A stretch of 64,000 bases of DNA from Halanaerobium saccharolyticum subsp. saccharolyticum DSM 6643 (GCF_000350165.1 NZ_CAUI01000005.1:62001-126000); one strand, 5' to 3'; shown: positions 55,398 to 64,000, counted from the stretch's first letter. Program-made: numbers and translations. The notes: a model not told the origin generated them from the letters alone.

Positions 55398-57152
55398 ATG
55401 AGAAAAACGAAGATAGTATGTACATTAGGACCAGCAACGAATGATAAGGATACAATTAAAAGAGTAGTTGAAGCAGGAATGAATGTTGCCAGAATGAATT
55501 TTTCTCACGGTAATCATGAAGAACATAAGCAAAGATTTGATCTGGTAAAAGAAGTAGAAAAAGAAACCGGCAAAACTGTTGGTTTAATGCTTGATACAAA
55601 AGGGCCTGAAATTAGAACTGGAGAAATGAAAGGTGACAAGATCCAGTTAGAAGCAGATACTGAAATTGTAGTTTCAAAAAAAGATGTTGAAGGTACTCCC
55701 GAAAAAATTTCTGTATCCTATAAAGACTTAGCAAAGGATATGGAAGTTGGAAATAAAATTTTAATTGATGATGGTTTAATTGAACTTGAAGTAATTGAAA
55801 TTGATAATGAGGATGTAGTATGTAAAGTAGTTAATGGTGGAGAACTTGGATCTCGCAAAGGTGTTAACTTACCCGGTGTTAAGGTTAGTTTACCTGCATT
55901 GACTGAAAAGGATATTTCTGATATTCGTTTTGGTGTAGAGCAGGGAGTTCACTTTATAGCTGCATCGTTTGTTCGTAAAGCTAATGACGTTATTGAAATC
56001 CGTAAAATTTTAGAAGAAAAGGGAAATGAAGATATTTTCATTATTGCTAAAATAGAAAATCAAGAAGGTGTAGAAAATCTTGATTCTATTTTAGAGGTTG
56101 CTGATGGAATTATGGTTGCCCGTGGTGATCTTGGAGTGGAAATCCCTGCAGAAAAAGTACCAATTGTGCAGAAAATGATGATTAAAAAATGTAATGAGGC
56201 TTCTAAACCTGTAATTACTGCAACTCAGATGCTTGATTCTATGATCAGAAATCCTCGTCCAACCAGAGCTGAGGCTTCTGATGTTGCTAATGCTATTTAT
56301 GATGGAACAGATGCAACAATGTTATCTGGAGAGTCAGCTGCTGGTAAGTATCCAATAGAATCTGTACAAACTATGGCTCAGATTGCAACAGAAGTTGAAA
56401 ATTCTGATAGCTATAAAGATAAATTTGCTGGCAAATATGAATTTGCAGCTGAGTCTGTAACATGTGCTATTTCACTTGCAACATGTCAAACTGCTGAAGA
56501 GCTTAGCGCAGAAGCTATAATTACTTCTACAGGTTCCGGTTTAACAGCCCGAACAGTTTCCAAATATAGACCACAAACACCTATCATTGGTGTAACACCA
56601 AATAAAAGAGTACTGCATCAGTTATCTATGACCTGGGGTGTGACTCCTTTATTAGTAGCTAGAAGCAGTACAACTGACGAAATGATGGATAATGCTATTA
56701 AAACTTCTTTAGAATATGACTTAATTAAAGAAGGAGATTTAGTAACTATTACAGCTGGAGCTCCAGTTGGTATTTCTGGTACAACTAACTTAATTAAAGT
56801 AGATGTTGTTGGTAAACCAATTGCAGATGGTCAGGGAATTGGTAAGAGTATAGCAATTGGAAAAGCTAAATTAGTTAAAACTGCAGAAGAAGCGATCGAA
56901 AAGATTGAAGAAGGAGATATTATGATTGCTCCAATGACAGATAGAGACTTTATACCTGCAATGAAGAAAGCAGCAGCAGTTGTAACCTTCAGTGGAGGGC
57001 TAACTTCTCATCCTGCCATAGTTGGACTCAACTTTGGTATTCCTGTAGTAGTTAATACAGGTGATATTAGTGATGAATTTAAAGATGGAGAAATTATCAC
57101 TGTAGATGGTGTTAGAGGATTAGTTTATAGAGGACAAGCAAATCTAAAATAA
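55398..57152 (+). CDS. pyk: Pyruvate kinase with C-terminal phosphohistidine domain
   Basis: The enzyme makes pyruvate and ATP from PEP. The 584 residues have TKGPEIRTG, the catalytic Lys region IAKIENQEG and MVARGDLGVEIP. The C-terminal 110 residues form a PEP-utiliser mobile domain with the phosphorylatable His in GGLTSHPAIVG, as in Geobacillus and other long Firmicute PykA enzymes. GGGAGG precedes the ATG. A strong terminator ends the mtrB-small-pfkA-pyk unit. Confidence 0.97.
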   Translation: MRKTKIVCTLGPATNDKDTIKRVVEAGMNVARMNFSHGNHEEHKQRFDLVKEVEKETGKTVGLMLDTKGPEIRTGEMKGDKIQLEADTEIVVSKKDVEGTPEKISVSYKDLAKDMEVGNKILIDDGLIELEVIEIDNEDVVCKVVNGGELGSRKGVNLPGVKVSLPALTEKDISDIRFGVEQGVHFIAASFVRKANDVIEIRKILEEKGNEDIFIIAKIENQEGVENLDSILEVADGIMVARGDLGVEIPAEKVPIVQKMMIKKCNEASKPVITATQMLDSMIRNPRPTRAEASDVANAIYDGTDATMLSGESAAGKYPIESVQTMAQIATEVENSDSYKDKFAGKYEFAAESVTCAISLATCQTAEELSAEAIITSTGSGLTARTVSKYRPQTPIIGVTPNKRVLHQLSMTWGVTPLLVARSSTTDEMMDNAIKTSLEYDLIKEGDLVTITAGAPVGISGTTNLIKVDVVGKPIADGQGIGKSIAIGKAKLVKTAEEAIEKIEEGDIMIAPMTDRDFIPAMKKAAAVVTFSGGLTSHPAIVGLNFGIPVVVNTGDISDEFKDGEIITVDGVRGLVYRGQANLK

Positions 57153-57166
57153 AATATATTAATATA

Positions 57167-57209
57167 ACATAATTTTGAGGGCTTAACTGCCCTCTTAATT
57201 ATGTTTTTA
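57167..57209 (+). terminator. Terminator of the pfkA-pyk operon
   Basis: CATAATTTTGAGGGC pairs with GCCCTCTTAATTATG (57168-57203, two mismatches) around a short loop, followed by TTTTTAT. Confidence 0.9.
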
Positions 57210-57260
57210 TTTGATCATATAAAATTTTAAATATTTTTATATATTTTTTTCTATTAACGC

Positions 57261-57289
57261 TTTACAATAATAAAGTAATAAAGTATAAT
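57261..57289 (+). promoter_or_regulatory. Promoter of the amino-acid ABC operon
   Basis: TTTACA (57261-57266) and TATAAT (57284-57289) are 17 bases apart. Confidence 0.78.
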
Positions 57290-57318
57290 AAAAGAAAATA
57301 TACTTAGGAGGAAAAAAA

Positions 57319-58113
57319 GTGAGAAAAAATTTATTAAATATTTTTGTTGTTGTTTTATTAGCATTATTATTAATTGGTGGTAATGTAATGGCCGAAGATT
57401 CTTTAGCTGAAATTAAGGAAAAAGGAAAAATAGTCGTAGGTCTAGATGATAGTTTTCCACCAATGGGTTTTAGAGATGAAAGTGGAGAAATTGTTGGTTT
57501 TGATATAGATTTAGCTAAAGAAGCAGCAAAAAGAATGGGTGTTGAAGTAGAATTTAAAGCTGTTGATTGGGATGGTGTTATTTTAAGTCTTAAAAATGGG
57601 ATGATTGATGTAATCTGGAATGGTCTAACAATTACCCCAGAGAGAGAAGAGAGTATTGATTTTTCTAGGCCATATTTAGAAAACTCTCAAAGTATTGTAG
57701 TACAGGCAGATAGTGATATTGAAACAAAATCAGATTTAGCTGGTAAAGTTGTTGGAATTCAGCTGGGAAGTAGTGCAGTTAGTGCTGTAGAATCTGAGCC
57801 AGAAGTTTTAGAAACTTTTGAAGAGTTACGTCAGTTCTCTAATAATACTGAAGCTTTAATGGATTTACAAACAGGAAGAGTTCAGGCGGTTGTTTTAGAT
57901 GTAATTGTTGGCCGTTATTATATAAGTCAGCGTCCAGGCCAGTTTAAAGTTCTTGAAGATGATTTTGGTGGAGAGAAATATGGTGTAGGTGTTCGTGATG
58001 GTGCCGATTCATTTAGAAAGGCTCTTAACTCTGCTTTAGAAGAAATGATTGCAGATGGAACAGCTGCTGAAATTTCTGAAAAATGGTTTGGAGAAGATAT
58101 TGTACTTAAGTAG
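57319..58113 (+). CDS. Polar amino-acid ABC transporter substrate-binding protein
   Basis: This exported binding protein of 264 residues has a signal peptide (about 1-25, cleavage near VMA-ED) and no lipobox. The family 3 binding pattern is KIVVGLDDSFPPMGFRDESG, VGFDIDLAKEAAKRMG, NGLTITPEREESIDFSRPYL and KWFGEDI at the end. The Asp/Arg contacts for the amino-acid backbone appear kept. GTG 57319 follows AGGAGG. It is first of a three-gene operon. Glutamine, cystine or a similar amino acid is likely; the exact one cannot be told. Confidence 0.92.
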   Translation: MRKNLLNIFVVVLLALLLIGGNVMAEDSLAEIKEKGKIVVGLDDSFPPMGFRDESGEIVGFDIDLAKEAAKRMGVEVEFKAVDWDGVILSLKNGMIDVIWNGLTITPEREESIDFSRPYLENSQSIVVQADSDIETKSDLAGKVVGIQLGSSAVSAVESEPEVLETFEELRQFSNNTEALMDLQTGRVQAVVLDVIVGRYYISQRPGQFKVLEDDFGGEKYGVGVRDGADSFRKALNSALEEMIADGTAAEISEKWFGEDIVLK

Positions 58114-58124
58114 GAGGCATTTAT

Positions 58125-58769
58125 TTGTTTGATTATATATTAAACGTATCAGGATATATACTGGAAGGTAGTTTAATTACCTTCCAGCTTTATTTGGTCA
58201 CAGCAATCTTTTCGGTAATCTTAGGTGTATTTGGGGCACTGGGTAAAATCTCTAAAATTCCACTTTTAGAATCAATTTTATCTTTTTATACCTGGGTTTT
58301 TAGAGGAACTCCTCTTTTATTACAGCTCTTTTTTGCTTATTATGGTCTGCCAGTTTTGGGTATTACTTTAAATCCTTTTCCAGCTGCAGCCCTGACTTTT
58401 ATTGTAAATTATGGTGCCTATTTCACTGAAATTTTTAGAGGTGGAATAGAATCTATAGATGACGGTCAGTATGAAGCTGCAAAAGTATTAGGTATGAATT
58501 ACAAACAAACTATGAGTAGGATTGTTATTCCCCAAACTGTAAAAAGAGTTTTGCCAGCAACCAGTAATGAAGCAATTAATCTTGTTAAAGATAGTGCTCT
58601 AGTAGCTGTGATTGGCCTTGGTGACTTACTGAGGGCTGCTAAGGTAGCTGTAACAAGAGATTTTTCTATTATACCTTTTATAATAGCTGCGGTTTTCTAT
58701 TTAATAATTAGTTCAGTTATTGTTACAGTTTTCCGCAAATTAGAAGAAAAATATTCTGTTTACGAATAG
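58125..58769 (+). CDS. Polar amino-acid ABC transporter permease
   Basis: This permease of 214 residues has about five hydrophobic helices. The HisM/GlnP-type features are VFRGTPLLLQLFFAYYGL, the coupling loop YEAAKVLGMNYKQTMSRIVIPQ and NLVKDSALVAVIGLGDL. The start is TTG at 58125 after AGGAGG. It lies 11 bases after the binding-protein gene, and its stop is directly before the ATPase ribosome site. It probably works as a homodimer. Confidence 0.93.
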   Translation: MFDYILNVSGYILEGSLITFQLYLVTAIFSVILGVFGALGKISKIPLLESILSFYTWVFRGTPLLLQLFFAYYGLPVLGITLNPFPAAALTFIVNYGAYFTEIFRGGIESIDDGQYEAAKVLGMNYKQTMSRIVIPQTVKRVLPATSNEAINLVKDSALVAVIGLGDLLRAAKVAVTRDFSIIPFIIAAVFYLIISSVIVTVFRKLEEKYSVYE

Positions 58770-58778
58770 GTGATAATT

Positions 58779-59507
58779 TTGGAAATGATAAAGGCAAAAA
58801 ATATTTATAAAAATTTTGGCGAATTAGAGGTGCTTAAAGATGTTTCTTTTGAAGTTCAGCAGGGAGAGGTAATTTCTATTATCGGACCTTCTGGCTCAGG
58901 TAAAAGTACTCTTTTGAGATCGCTAATTGGTTTAGAAGAAATAAATTCGGGAGAATTATTTATAGAGGGAATTTCAGTATTAAAATCTGGCAAAAAAGCT
59001 TATGAAAAAATGGGTATGGTTTTTCAAGGTTTTAATCTTTTTCCTCACAAAACAGTTATGGGTAATCTAATTGAAGCACCAATAGTTGTTAAAGGTGAGA
59101 AAAAGAAAAAAGTTAAAAACAGGGCTGAAAAGCTATTAAAAAAAGTTGGACTTTATGATAAAAAAGATGCTTATCCAGCTCAATTATCAGGTGGTCAAAA
59201 ACAAAGAGTTGCAATTGCACGAGCGCTGGCAATGGAACCTGATATTATGTTGTTTGATGAGCCTACTTCTTCCCTGGATCCAGAACTAGTTGGTGAAGTT
59301 TTAACAGTTATTAGGGATTTAGCAGATGAAAATATCACAATGCTGATTGTAACTCATGAAATGGGCTTTGCCAGGGATGTTTCTGATCGGGTTATTTTTA
59401 TGGATCACGGCAGGATTATAAGTGATACAGTTCCTGAAAAAATATTTGTTAATCCTGAATCAGAAAGAATACAAAACTTTTTAACAAAAATATTAAGTCA
59501 AAACTAA
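58779..59507 (+). CDS. Polar amino-acid ABC transporter ATPase
   Basis: This ATPase of about 242 residues matches the GlnQ/HisP group. Walker A is GPSGSGKST, the Q-loop MVFQGFNLFPHKTVMGN, the signature LSGGQKQRVAIARALAMEP and Walker B IMLFDEPTSSLDPE. I take TTG 58779 as start since AGGTGA (58768-58773) lies 5 bases before it; ATG 58785 and GTG 58770 are alternatives. The operon ends at a terminator overlapping its stop codon. Confidence 0.93.
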   Translation: MEMIKAKNIYKNFGELEVLKDVSFEVQQGEVISIIGPSGSGKSTLLRSLIGLEEINSGELFIEGISVLKSGKKAYEKMGMVFQGFNLFPHKTVMGNLIEAPIVVKGEKKKKVKNRAEKLLKKVGLYDKKDAYPAQLSGGQKQRVAIARALAMEPDIMLFDEPTSSLDPELVGEVLTVIRDLADENITMLIVTHEMGFARDVSDRVIFMDHGRIISDTVPEKIFVNPESERIQNFLTKILSQN

Positions 59508-59530
59508 AGCTCCCATTTGGGAGCTTTTTC
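59506..59530 (+). terminator. Terminator of the amino-acid ABC operon
   Basis: AAAGCTCCC (59506-59514) and GGGAGCTTT (59519-59527) pair perfectly around ATTT, followed by TT. It overlaps the stop codon. Confidence 0.92.
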
Positions 59531-59539
59531 ATTTCTGAT

Positions 59540-59568
59540 TTGCTTTTAAGGTCAATGACTGTTAAAAT
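59540..59568 (+). promoter_or_regulatory. Promoter of the PHP phosphoesterase gene
   Basis: TTGCTT (59540-59545) and TAAAAT (59563-59568) are 17 bases apart. Confidence 0.5.
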
Positions 59569-59643
59569 GTTTACAGATAATAACAGCAGTTTAATATAAC
59601 ATTTACTTGGAGTTTTGAGTAATATAAGGAGGAGAAATTAATA

Positions 59644-60396
59644 GTGTTTAAAATAAATACTGATTTACATACTCATACTGTAGCAAGTGGTCATGCTTAT
59701 TCTACAGTTGATGAGATGGCAAGAGGTGCCTTTAATAAGGGGATGAAATTAATAGCAATTACTGATCATGGCCCCAAATTACCAGGAGGGCCTAATGTAT
59801 ATCATTTCGGTAATTTAGCAATTGTTCCTGATGAATTATATGGTGTTAGAATTGTTAAAGGTGTTGAAGCAAATATTTTAAAAAATGGTAATTTAGATTT
59901 AACAGATGAAGAACTTGGTTATTTAGAATTTGTTGCAGCAGGAATTCATCGCTTAACAGGGCATAATTTAAATAATAAAGCAGAATATACTAAAGCAACA
60001 ATTGAAGCAATGAAAAATCCACAGCTTGACATGATAACTCATCCAGTTCAAAGAGAATACCCTGTTGATTTAGAAAAAGTTGCTGAGGCAGCAGCTGAAA
60101 ACAATGTAATTTTAGAGTTGAATGCCAGTTCTTATAACCCGAACAAATATAAAACTAGAGGTATTAAATCTGAATCACTGAAATTATTAAAATTAGCCCA
60201 AAAATATGGTTTTAAGATTGCTATAAATAGTGATGCTCATTTTTATGATAAAATTGGAGAATATTCAACACTTAATTTCATTTTTGAAAGTGAATATTTT
60301 GATAGTGAGCTGATAATTAACAGTACGGTAGAAAATATAACTAATTATTTAGATGAAAGACAAAGAAGATTAAATAAATTGAAGAAAACAGTTTAG
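59644..60396 (+). CDS. PHP-domain phosphoesterase, YcdX-like
   Basis: This enzyme of 250 residues has the PHP trinuclear metal fold of the YcdX/PolX-type phosphatases. Motifs include DLHTHTVASGHAYST, AITDHGP, GVEANIL, HRLTGH, MITHPVQ and INSDAHF, giving the full set of His/Asp ligands. The substrate is unknown. The GTG at 59644 follows AAGGAGG. The radical SAM gene follows 10 bases later, so they are co-transcribed. Confidence 0.92.
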   Translation: MFKINTDLHTHTVASGHAYSTVDEMARGAFNKGMKLIAITDHGPKLPGGPNVYHFGNLAIVPDELYGVRIVKGVEANILKNGNLDLTDEELGYLEFVAAGIHRLTGHNLNNKAEYTKATIEAMKNPQLDMITHPVQREYPVDLEKVAEAAAENNVILELNASSYNPNKYKTRGIKSESLKLLKLAQKYGFKIAINSDAHFYDKIGEYSTLNFIFESEYFDSELIINSTVENITNYLDERQRRLNKLKKTV

Positions 60397-60406
60397 AGGT
60401 GTAAAA

Positions 60407-61375
60407 ATGGGAGAACCATATTATAAATATTCACAGTTTTTAAAAGATAAATATGGTAAGAAAACATATAAATTACCGGTTAATTTACCTACAACCTGTC
60501 CCAATAGAGATGGAAACCTTGCAAAAGCGGGCTGCCATTTTTGTGGTGAGGAAGGTGCTGACTTTGAGATGTTACCCGATGAGATGTCAGTTACAAATCA
60601 ACTTTTAGAAAATAAAGAGTATATAGGGGAACGATATGGGGTAGATCAATTCATTGCTTATTTTCAGAATTACACAAATACCTATTTAGAACTTAATAAA
60701 TTGAAAAATTATATAAAAGAAGCTGCAAAAGTTGAAGGAATAAAATCAGTTTATTTTTCTACCAGACCCGATTCAATAAGTGATCAATATATTTCTACTT
60801 TGAAAAATATTTTACAGGAAATTTCTTCAGAAATAGAGTTGGCCTTCGAATTTGGATTACAAACAGTAAATTATAAGACTTTAAAAAATGTGAACAGGCA
60901 GCATGGTTTAGCAGAATTTATTGATGCTGTTTTAAGGGCAAAAAGATTTGAAGTTGAAGTGGGAGCACATTTAATTTTGAATTTGCCAGGTGATACAAGA
61001 GAAGATGTAATTGAGGGAGCAAGAATTTTGTCAGCTCTGGAAGTAGACCATGTTAAATTACATGCTCTATACATTAGAGAAAATTCAGTTTTTGCAAAAA
61101 AGTATAAAGCTGGGGAACTTGAAATTTGTTCACTTGCTGAATATATAGAAAGGGTAATTTTATTTTTAGAAAATTTATCACCTGATATTGCTGTGCAGCG
61201 TTTAATTGGTAGAGCTCCTGGTGAAGAATCAATTTTTGTTAATTGGGACACTCCCTGGTGGAAAATTCATGACATGATTATTAAGGAAATGAAAAAAAGA
61301 AACACTTATCAAGGGAGATTATTTAATTATTTAAATGGGAAAGCCCTGTCTAAATTTCAAACTAATAATAATTAA
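60407..61375 (+). CDS. TIGR01212 family radical SAM protein (YhcC-like)
   Basis: This radical SAM protein has 322 residues. The cluster motif is C-X14-C-X2-C as in the family (CPNRDGNLAKAGCHFC near residues 30-46), with KLPVNLPTTCPNRDG before it. YFSTRPDSIS and EFGLQTVNYKTLKNVNRQHG are further family marks. The C-terminal INWDTPWWKIHD is consistent. It is linked to RNA or sulfur chemistry in some organisms but has no firm role. AGAGGTG precedes the ATG. Confidence 0.9.
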   Translation: MGEPYYKYSQFLKDKYGKKTYKLPVNLPTTCPNRDGNLAKAGCHFCGEEGADFEMLPDEMSVTNQLLENKEYIGERYGVDQFIAYFQNYTNTYLELNKLKNYIKEAAKVEGIKSVYFSTRPDSISDQYISTLKNILQEISSEIELAFEFGLQTVNYKTLKNVNRQHGLAEFIDAVLRAKRFEVEVGAHLILNLPGDTREDVIEGARILSALEVDHVKLHALYIRENSVFAKKYKAGELEICSLAEYIERVILFLENLSPDIAVQRLIGRAPGEESIFVNWDTPWWKIHDMIIKEMKKRNTYQGRLFNYLNGKALSKFQTNNN

Positions 61376-61479
61376 GTTTGGGGAAATAAAACTTGAATTC
61401 TGGAAATAAAAGTATTATAATAAAAGTTAATCAAATAATTAATATGAAGTCAAAAGTAGATTAGTAGAGGAGTGATAAG

Positions 61480-62115
61480 ATGACTTCAGTCCTAAAAAAA
61501 GTAATTAATAATTTCAGTAGTGGAATTTATGATTTTAAAAATAGATATAAATTACCTGAAGAATATCATAATTCTCAGGAATTAAAAATAATGCATATTA
61601 GTGATACACCAGAATCTATCTATTCTCATATTTATAAAATGTTGAGCTATAGTCGTCCAGATGTAATTATTCATACTGGAGATTTGGTAGATAACTTAAA
61701 ACTTGAAGATGCTGGTAAGGAATTAATACCACTTTATCAGAAGAAATCAGCTGAATTTATAAGGAATCTTGAAAAATTGACTAATGCAAGAATAATATAT
61801 GTTCCTGGAAATCATGATGATGTTAATATTATTAAAGCAAACATTAATAGAAGCGAGATCATGCCAGAAGGAAGTATTATTGAATTAGATGGAGTTAAAA
61901 TAGGAATTGCTCATTATCCAGAAAAACTTCCTCTAAATTCAGAAATTAATCTTTTTGGTCATAATCATCAAAAAGAATTTGCTAGTGATAATAAATTTTT
62001 AAATGGGATTTCAAATATCAACTATCTATTACTTCCATCTAAAGAAGATTACAAAGTTAAGTATCCCTGGATTGTTGATCAGGGTAGACAGTATAAATCT
62101 TTTAATATGATTTAA
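61480..62115 (+). CDS. Calcineurin-like metallophosphoesterase
   Basis: The protein has 211 residues. The motifs run HISDTPES (near 39-46, with a shortened first loop), IIHTGDLVDN, VPGNHDD, IGIAHYP and LFGHNHQKE. These supply the metal ligands of the phosphoesterase family, although the usual first DxH is DT, so one His may be missing. The ligand geometry may be partly altered. The substrate is unknown. GTAGAGGAG precedes the ATG. Confidence 0.85.
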   Translation: MTSVLKKVINNFSSGIYDFKNRYKLPEEYHNSQELKIMHISDTPESIYSHIYKMLSYSRPDVIIHTGDLVDNLKLEDAGKELIPLYQKKSAEFIRNLEKLTNARIIYVPGNHDDVNIIKANINRSEIMPEGSIIELDGVKIGIAHYPEKLPLNSEINLFGHNHQKEFASDNKFLNGISNINYLLLPSKEDYKVKYPWIVDQGRQYKSFNMI

Positions 62116-62134
62116 ATAACAAGTAATTTTTATC

Positions 62135-62166
62135 AGCCAGGTTTGCTAAAATCTGGCTAATTTCTT
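62135..62166 (+). terminator. Terminator after the metallophosphoesterase gene
   Basis: AGCCAG (62135-62140) and CTGGCT (62153-62158) pair around 12 bases, with a T-rich tail interrupted by AA and C. Confidence 0.6.
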
Positions 62167-62218
62167 TTGGTTAAGTTTTAAGAAATTTTAAAATATTTGA
62201 ATTTATGGGAGTGGTTTA

Positions 62219-63229
62219 ATGAATTTTGTGCGTAGTGGTCCCAGATATTTATTTTTTAAAGTAAAATCACCAGAATTATTTTGGCAAAAACTTTCTCAAA
62301 AAACAGAACTAAAAAAATTGGATTTTCAAACTGCCATTAAACTTGCAGAAGAAGAATCGGTAATTATTTTTTTAAGTGATTACCAAAAAGAAAGTTTTAA
62401 AGTGAAAGATTCTGATTTGATTTTATATCTTCCCATGAATGCTACTACTTTAATGACAATGATTTTGAACCAGCAAGATCTAAGTCAGTCAGTTGATAAG
62501 GTTACTGCTGGACCGGGACAGTTGGTTATGAGAATACCTAAGCCAGGCAAAAAAGTAATCGACGAAATTATAGATAATTATCAGGCTGAAGAAATGTCAA
62601 TTTTAGAAGGCATTGATAAAGGTAGTGCTGATAGTACAATTATTTCTTTTACAGATCAACCAATTAAATCTAGATTGAAGTCTTTAAAAAAAGTGCAAGA
62701 TAATATTTTAATTAAAAAAAATACTACTTTAGTTTTTGAAGAATTAAGGCGTGATGCTATAAGATATATTACTCATGGCTTGGAAAATCAACAGTGGTCT
62801 GAACTTAAAATAAATATTTTTGATTCAGATGAATTATATGAATTAAAATATAATCGCTTGATTACTATTTTATCAGACTTAGAAGCTGGAATTATACTTG
62901 GTGAATCATGGACTAAAGATCATGCATTTGCTTTATTTTCAATTACTGCTTATCAGGTTAAGCTATTTACTTTTTTAGACCCGCTTGAAATAAAAAAAAT
63001 ATTGTTTGCATTTGAATATAATAGTGAAGGTGAAAGAATTGTTGATTATGATCTTTTTAATAAAAGCAATAAAATTAGTTGGTCTGAAATTTTAAATGAT
63101 AATAAATATCATGATCGCAAAGCATTAGCTTTTAAATATAGAGAAAAAATAATGAAAGAATTATCTGAAGCTGCAAAAAATAGATATTTTGCAATCGAAG
63201 AAAAAATTAAAGCTGAGTCTAAAAAATAA
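62219..63229 (+). CDS. Protein of unknown function, 336 residues
   Basis: I recognise no family. The sequence is soluble, with no signal peptide or membrane helix, and mostly mixed charge. The middle has TAGPGQLVMRIPKPGKK, and the C-terminal half contains long helices with ELSEAAKNRYFAIEEKIKAE at the end. No cysteine is seen, which is unusual in this Fe-S-rich region. GGAGTG lies 5 bases before the ATG. The gene is monocistronic, with terminators on both sides. The lack of motifs leaves the function open. Confidence 0.75.
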   Translation: MNFVRSGPRYLFFKVKSPELFWQKLSQKTELKKLDFQTAIKLAEEESVIIFLSDYQKESFKVKDSDLILYLPMNATTLMTMILNQQDLSQSVDKVTAGPGQLVMRIPKPGKKVIDEIIDNYQAEEMSILEGIDKGSADSTIISFTDQPIKSRLKSLKKVQDNILIKKNTTLVFEELRRDAIRYITHGLENQQWSELKINIFDSDELYELKYNRLITILSDLEAGIILGESWTKDHAFALFSITAYQVKLFTFLDPLEIKKILFAFEYNSEGERIVDYDLFNKSNKISWSEILNDNKYHDRKALAFKYREKIMKELSEAAKNRYFAIEEKIKAESKK

Positions 63230-63233
63230 CTTT

Positions 63234-63259
63234 AAAGCCGGATAGTTCCCGGCTTTTTC
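63234..63259 (+). terminator. Terminator after the unknown gene
   Basis: AAAGCCGG (63234-63241) and CCGGCTTT (63249-63256) pair perfectly around 7 bases, with TT and C following. Confidence 0.9.
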
Positions 63260-63325
63260 TTATGAAATAAATAATATTTAACAAAAAATTATATAACTAA
63301 AATCTTTGTTCTAAAAATCACATAT

Positions 63326-63354
63326 TTGCGATATATTGTATTTTGAGTTAAAAT
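63326..63354 (+). promoter_or_regulatory. Promoter of the TIGR01440 gene
   Basis: TTGCGA (63326-63331) and TAAAAT (63349-63354) are 17 bases apart. Confidence 0.5.
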
Positions 63355-63391
63355 AGAAATATATACTTAAGTTTAGGAAGGAGATTTATTA

Positions 63392-63937
63392 ATGCAGACA
63401 GAGAAAATATTAACTGATGTTGAAAAAGCCATCAGAGAACTAATAGATAATGTAAAACCGAAAGCTGGTTCAATTTTCATATTAGGTGGGAGTACAAGTG
63501 AAATTCAGGGTAAAAAAATTGGCTCAGCCACTGATGTAGATTTAGGAGATAAGATTATAAGAAAAATAATGAAAATTTTAAAAGAATACGGGCTTTATCT
63601 TGCTGTACAGGGTTGTGAACACATAAATAGATCTTTAGTTATAGAAAGAGAATGTCAACAGAAATTTTCTTTTAATGAAGTAAATGTAATACCCCATAGA
63701 ACCGCTGGAGGAGCATTTGCTACAGCGGCCTTTAAAGAATTTTCAGAGGCTGTTACTGTGGAAAATATGGAAGCTGATTTAGGAATTGATATAGGTGATG
63801 CTTTAATTGGAATGCATCTTAAAAATATAGCTGTACCAGTTAGATTATCAATTAAAGAAATTGGAGAAGCGCATCTTACTGCTGCAGAAACTAGGTTAAA
63901 ACTTGTAGGTGGAGTTAGAGCAAAATATAGAGATTAA
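63392..63937 (+). CDS. TIGR01440/UPF0340 family protein (YwlG-like)
   Basis: The protein has 181 residues and matches the YwlG family. It has the ILGGSTSEIQGKKIGSATDV loop, the GCEHINRSLVIE segment, EVNVIPHRTAGGAFATAAFK and a final LVGGVRAKYRD. The family has no known activity but occurs next to upp or rpiB in Firmicutes. GGAAGGAG precedes the ATG. A further gene starts about 20 bases downstream. Confidence 0.93.
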   Translation: MQTEKILTDVEKAIRELIDNVKPKAGSIFILGGSTSEIQGKKIGSATDVDLGDKIIRKIMKILKEYGLYLAVQGCEHINRSLVIERECQQKFSFNEVNVIPHRTAGGAFATAAFKEFSEAVTVENMEADLGIDIGDALIGMHLKNIAVPVRLSIKEIGEAHLTAAETRLKLVGGVRAKYRD

Positions 63938-63956
63938 GAAAAGGGAGGCTTTAATT

Positions 63957-64000
63957 TTGAAATATTTGCACCATTGTATTGATAAATTCATTCTTTCACT
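63957..64000 (+). CDS. Start of a further gene, cut by the window end
   Basis: GGGAGG (63943-63948) is 8 bases before TTG 63957, and the frame stays open to the edge (MKYLHHCIDKFILS). Only 14 residues are visible, so no function can be given. Confidence 0.55.
   Translation, partial: MKYLHHCIDKFILS

Noticed and set aside
60871-61251. Minus-strand open frame of 126 residues inside the radical SAM gene
   Set aside because: Shadow of a conserved coding region; no ribosome site or family resemblance.

Overview
The window looks like a chromosomal segment of an anaerobic, fermentative, salt-adapted member of the Halanaerobiales (Halanaerobium-like). This is an inference from several signs. The DNA is very AT-rich. 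Start codons are often TTG. There are no respiratory genes, but there is a multi-gene [FeFe]-hydrogenase operon, pyruvate kinase with a C-terminal phosphohistidine domain, a compatible-solute importer, a TRAP (MtrB) protein, and a secreted beta-barrel-like protein ending in Phe, as expected for a diderm Firmicute. I saw no tRNA, rRNA, CRISPR array, insertion sequence, prophage or origin. Gene content reads as stable chromosome with a few accessory cassettes.

Layout. 1-7.2 kb: guaA, a TrpR-like regulator (YerC), a four-gene OpuC-type betaine/choline/carnitine ABC transporter whose binding protein has its two halves in swapped order, and an outer-membrane-type protein. 7.3-10.1 kb: FAD-dependent dehydrogenase, 1-Cys peroxiredoxin with an operator-like palindrome in its promoter, and a DUF456 membrane protein. 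10.2-18.2 kb: a DNA-repair block made of an AddB-like protein, a UvrD-like helicase, a separate PD-(D/E)XK/Fe-S protein with a substituted catalytic residue, an unknown membrane protein and recJ. 18.2-21.5 kb: ComB-like phosphatase, a DUF4359-like protein, hslO, and hflX on the minus strand. 21.6-22.1 kb: a gene-free stretch with an orphan strong terminator, possibly a small RNA.

22.1-26.9 kb: hydrogenase operon in which two [FeFe]-hydrogenase-type proteins and two small [2Fe-2S] proteins flank a SpoIIE-type phosphatase. 27.0-29.6 kb: a Tau/Ssu/NMT1-type ABC importer behind a promoter carrying an excellent Fur-box match. 29.7-38.4 kb: GIY-YIG (DUF123), pcrA, ligA, gatCAB and a Nudix hydrolase. 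38.4-43.2 kb: a sulfur cassette of two YeeE/YedE half-transporters, an SLC13-type permease, an MBL-rhodanese fusion and an ArsR-type repressor with two cysteines.

43.2-50.3 kb: minus-strand MATE and AEC transporters, then rlmD, a small membrane protein, a zinc ribbon protein, a DUF362 ferredoxin, a YfcE-type phosphodiesterase, YlbF and NifU-like genes. 50.4-57.2 kb: dnaE, mtrB, a 58-residue protein, pfkA and pyk. 57.3-64 kb: a polar amino-acid ABC transporter, PHP phosphoesterase, TIGR01212 radical SAM protein, metallophosphoesterase, an unknown 336-residue protein, a TIGR01440 protein, and the first bases of a further gene.

The parts fit one lifestyle. Sugar is fermented through PfkA and Pyk, with reducing power vented as H2. 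Iron is needed for the hydrogenases, which may explain the Fur-controlled importer next door. Osmolytes are imported, reactive sulfur and peroxides are detoxified, and double-strand DNA ends may be processed by a three-protein AddAB-like system. The most notable single observation is the circularly permuted betaine-type binding protein.
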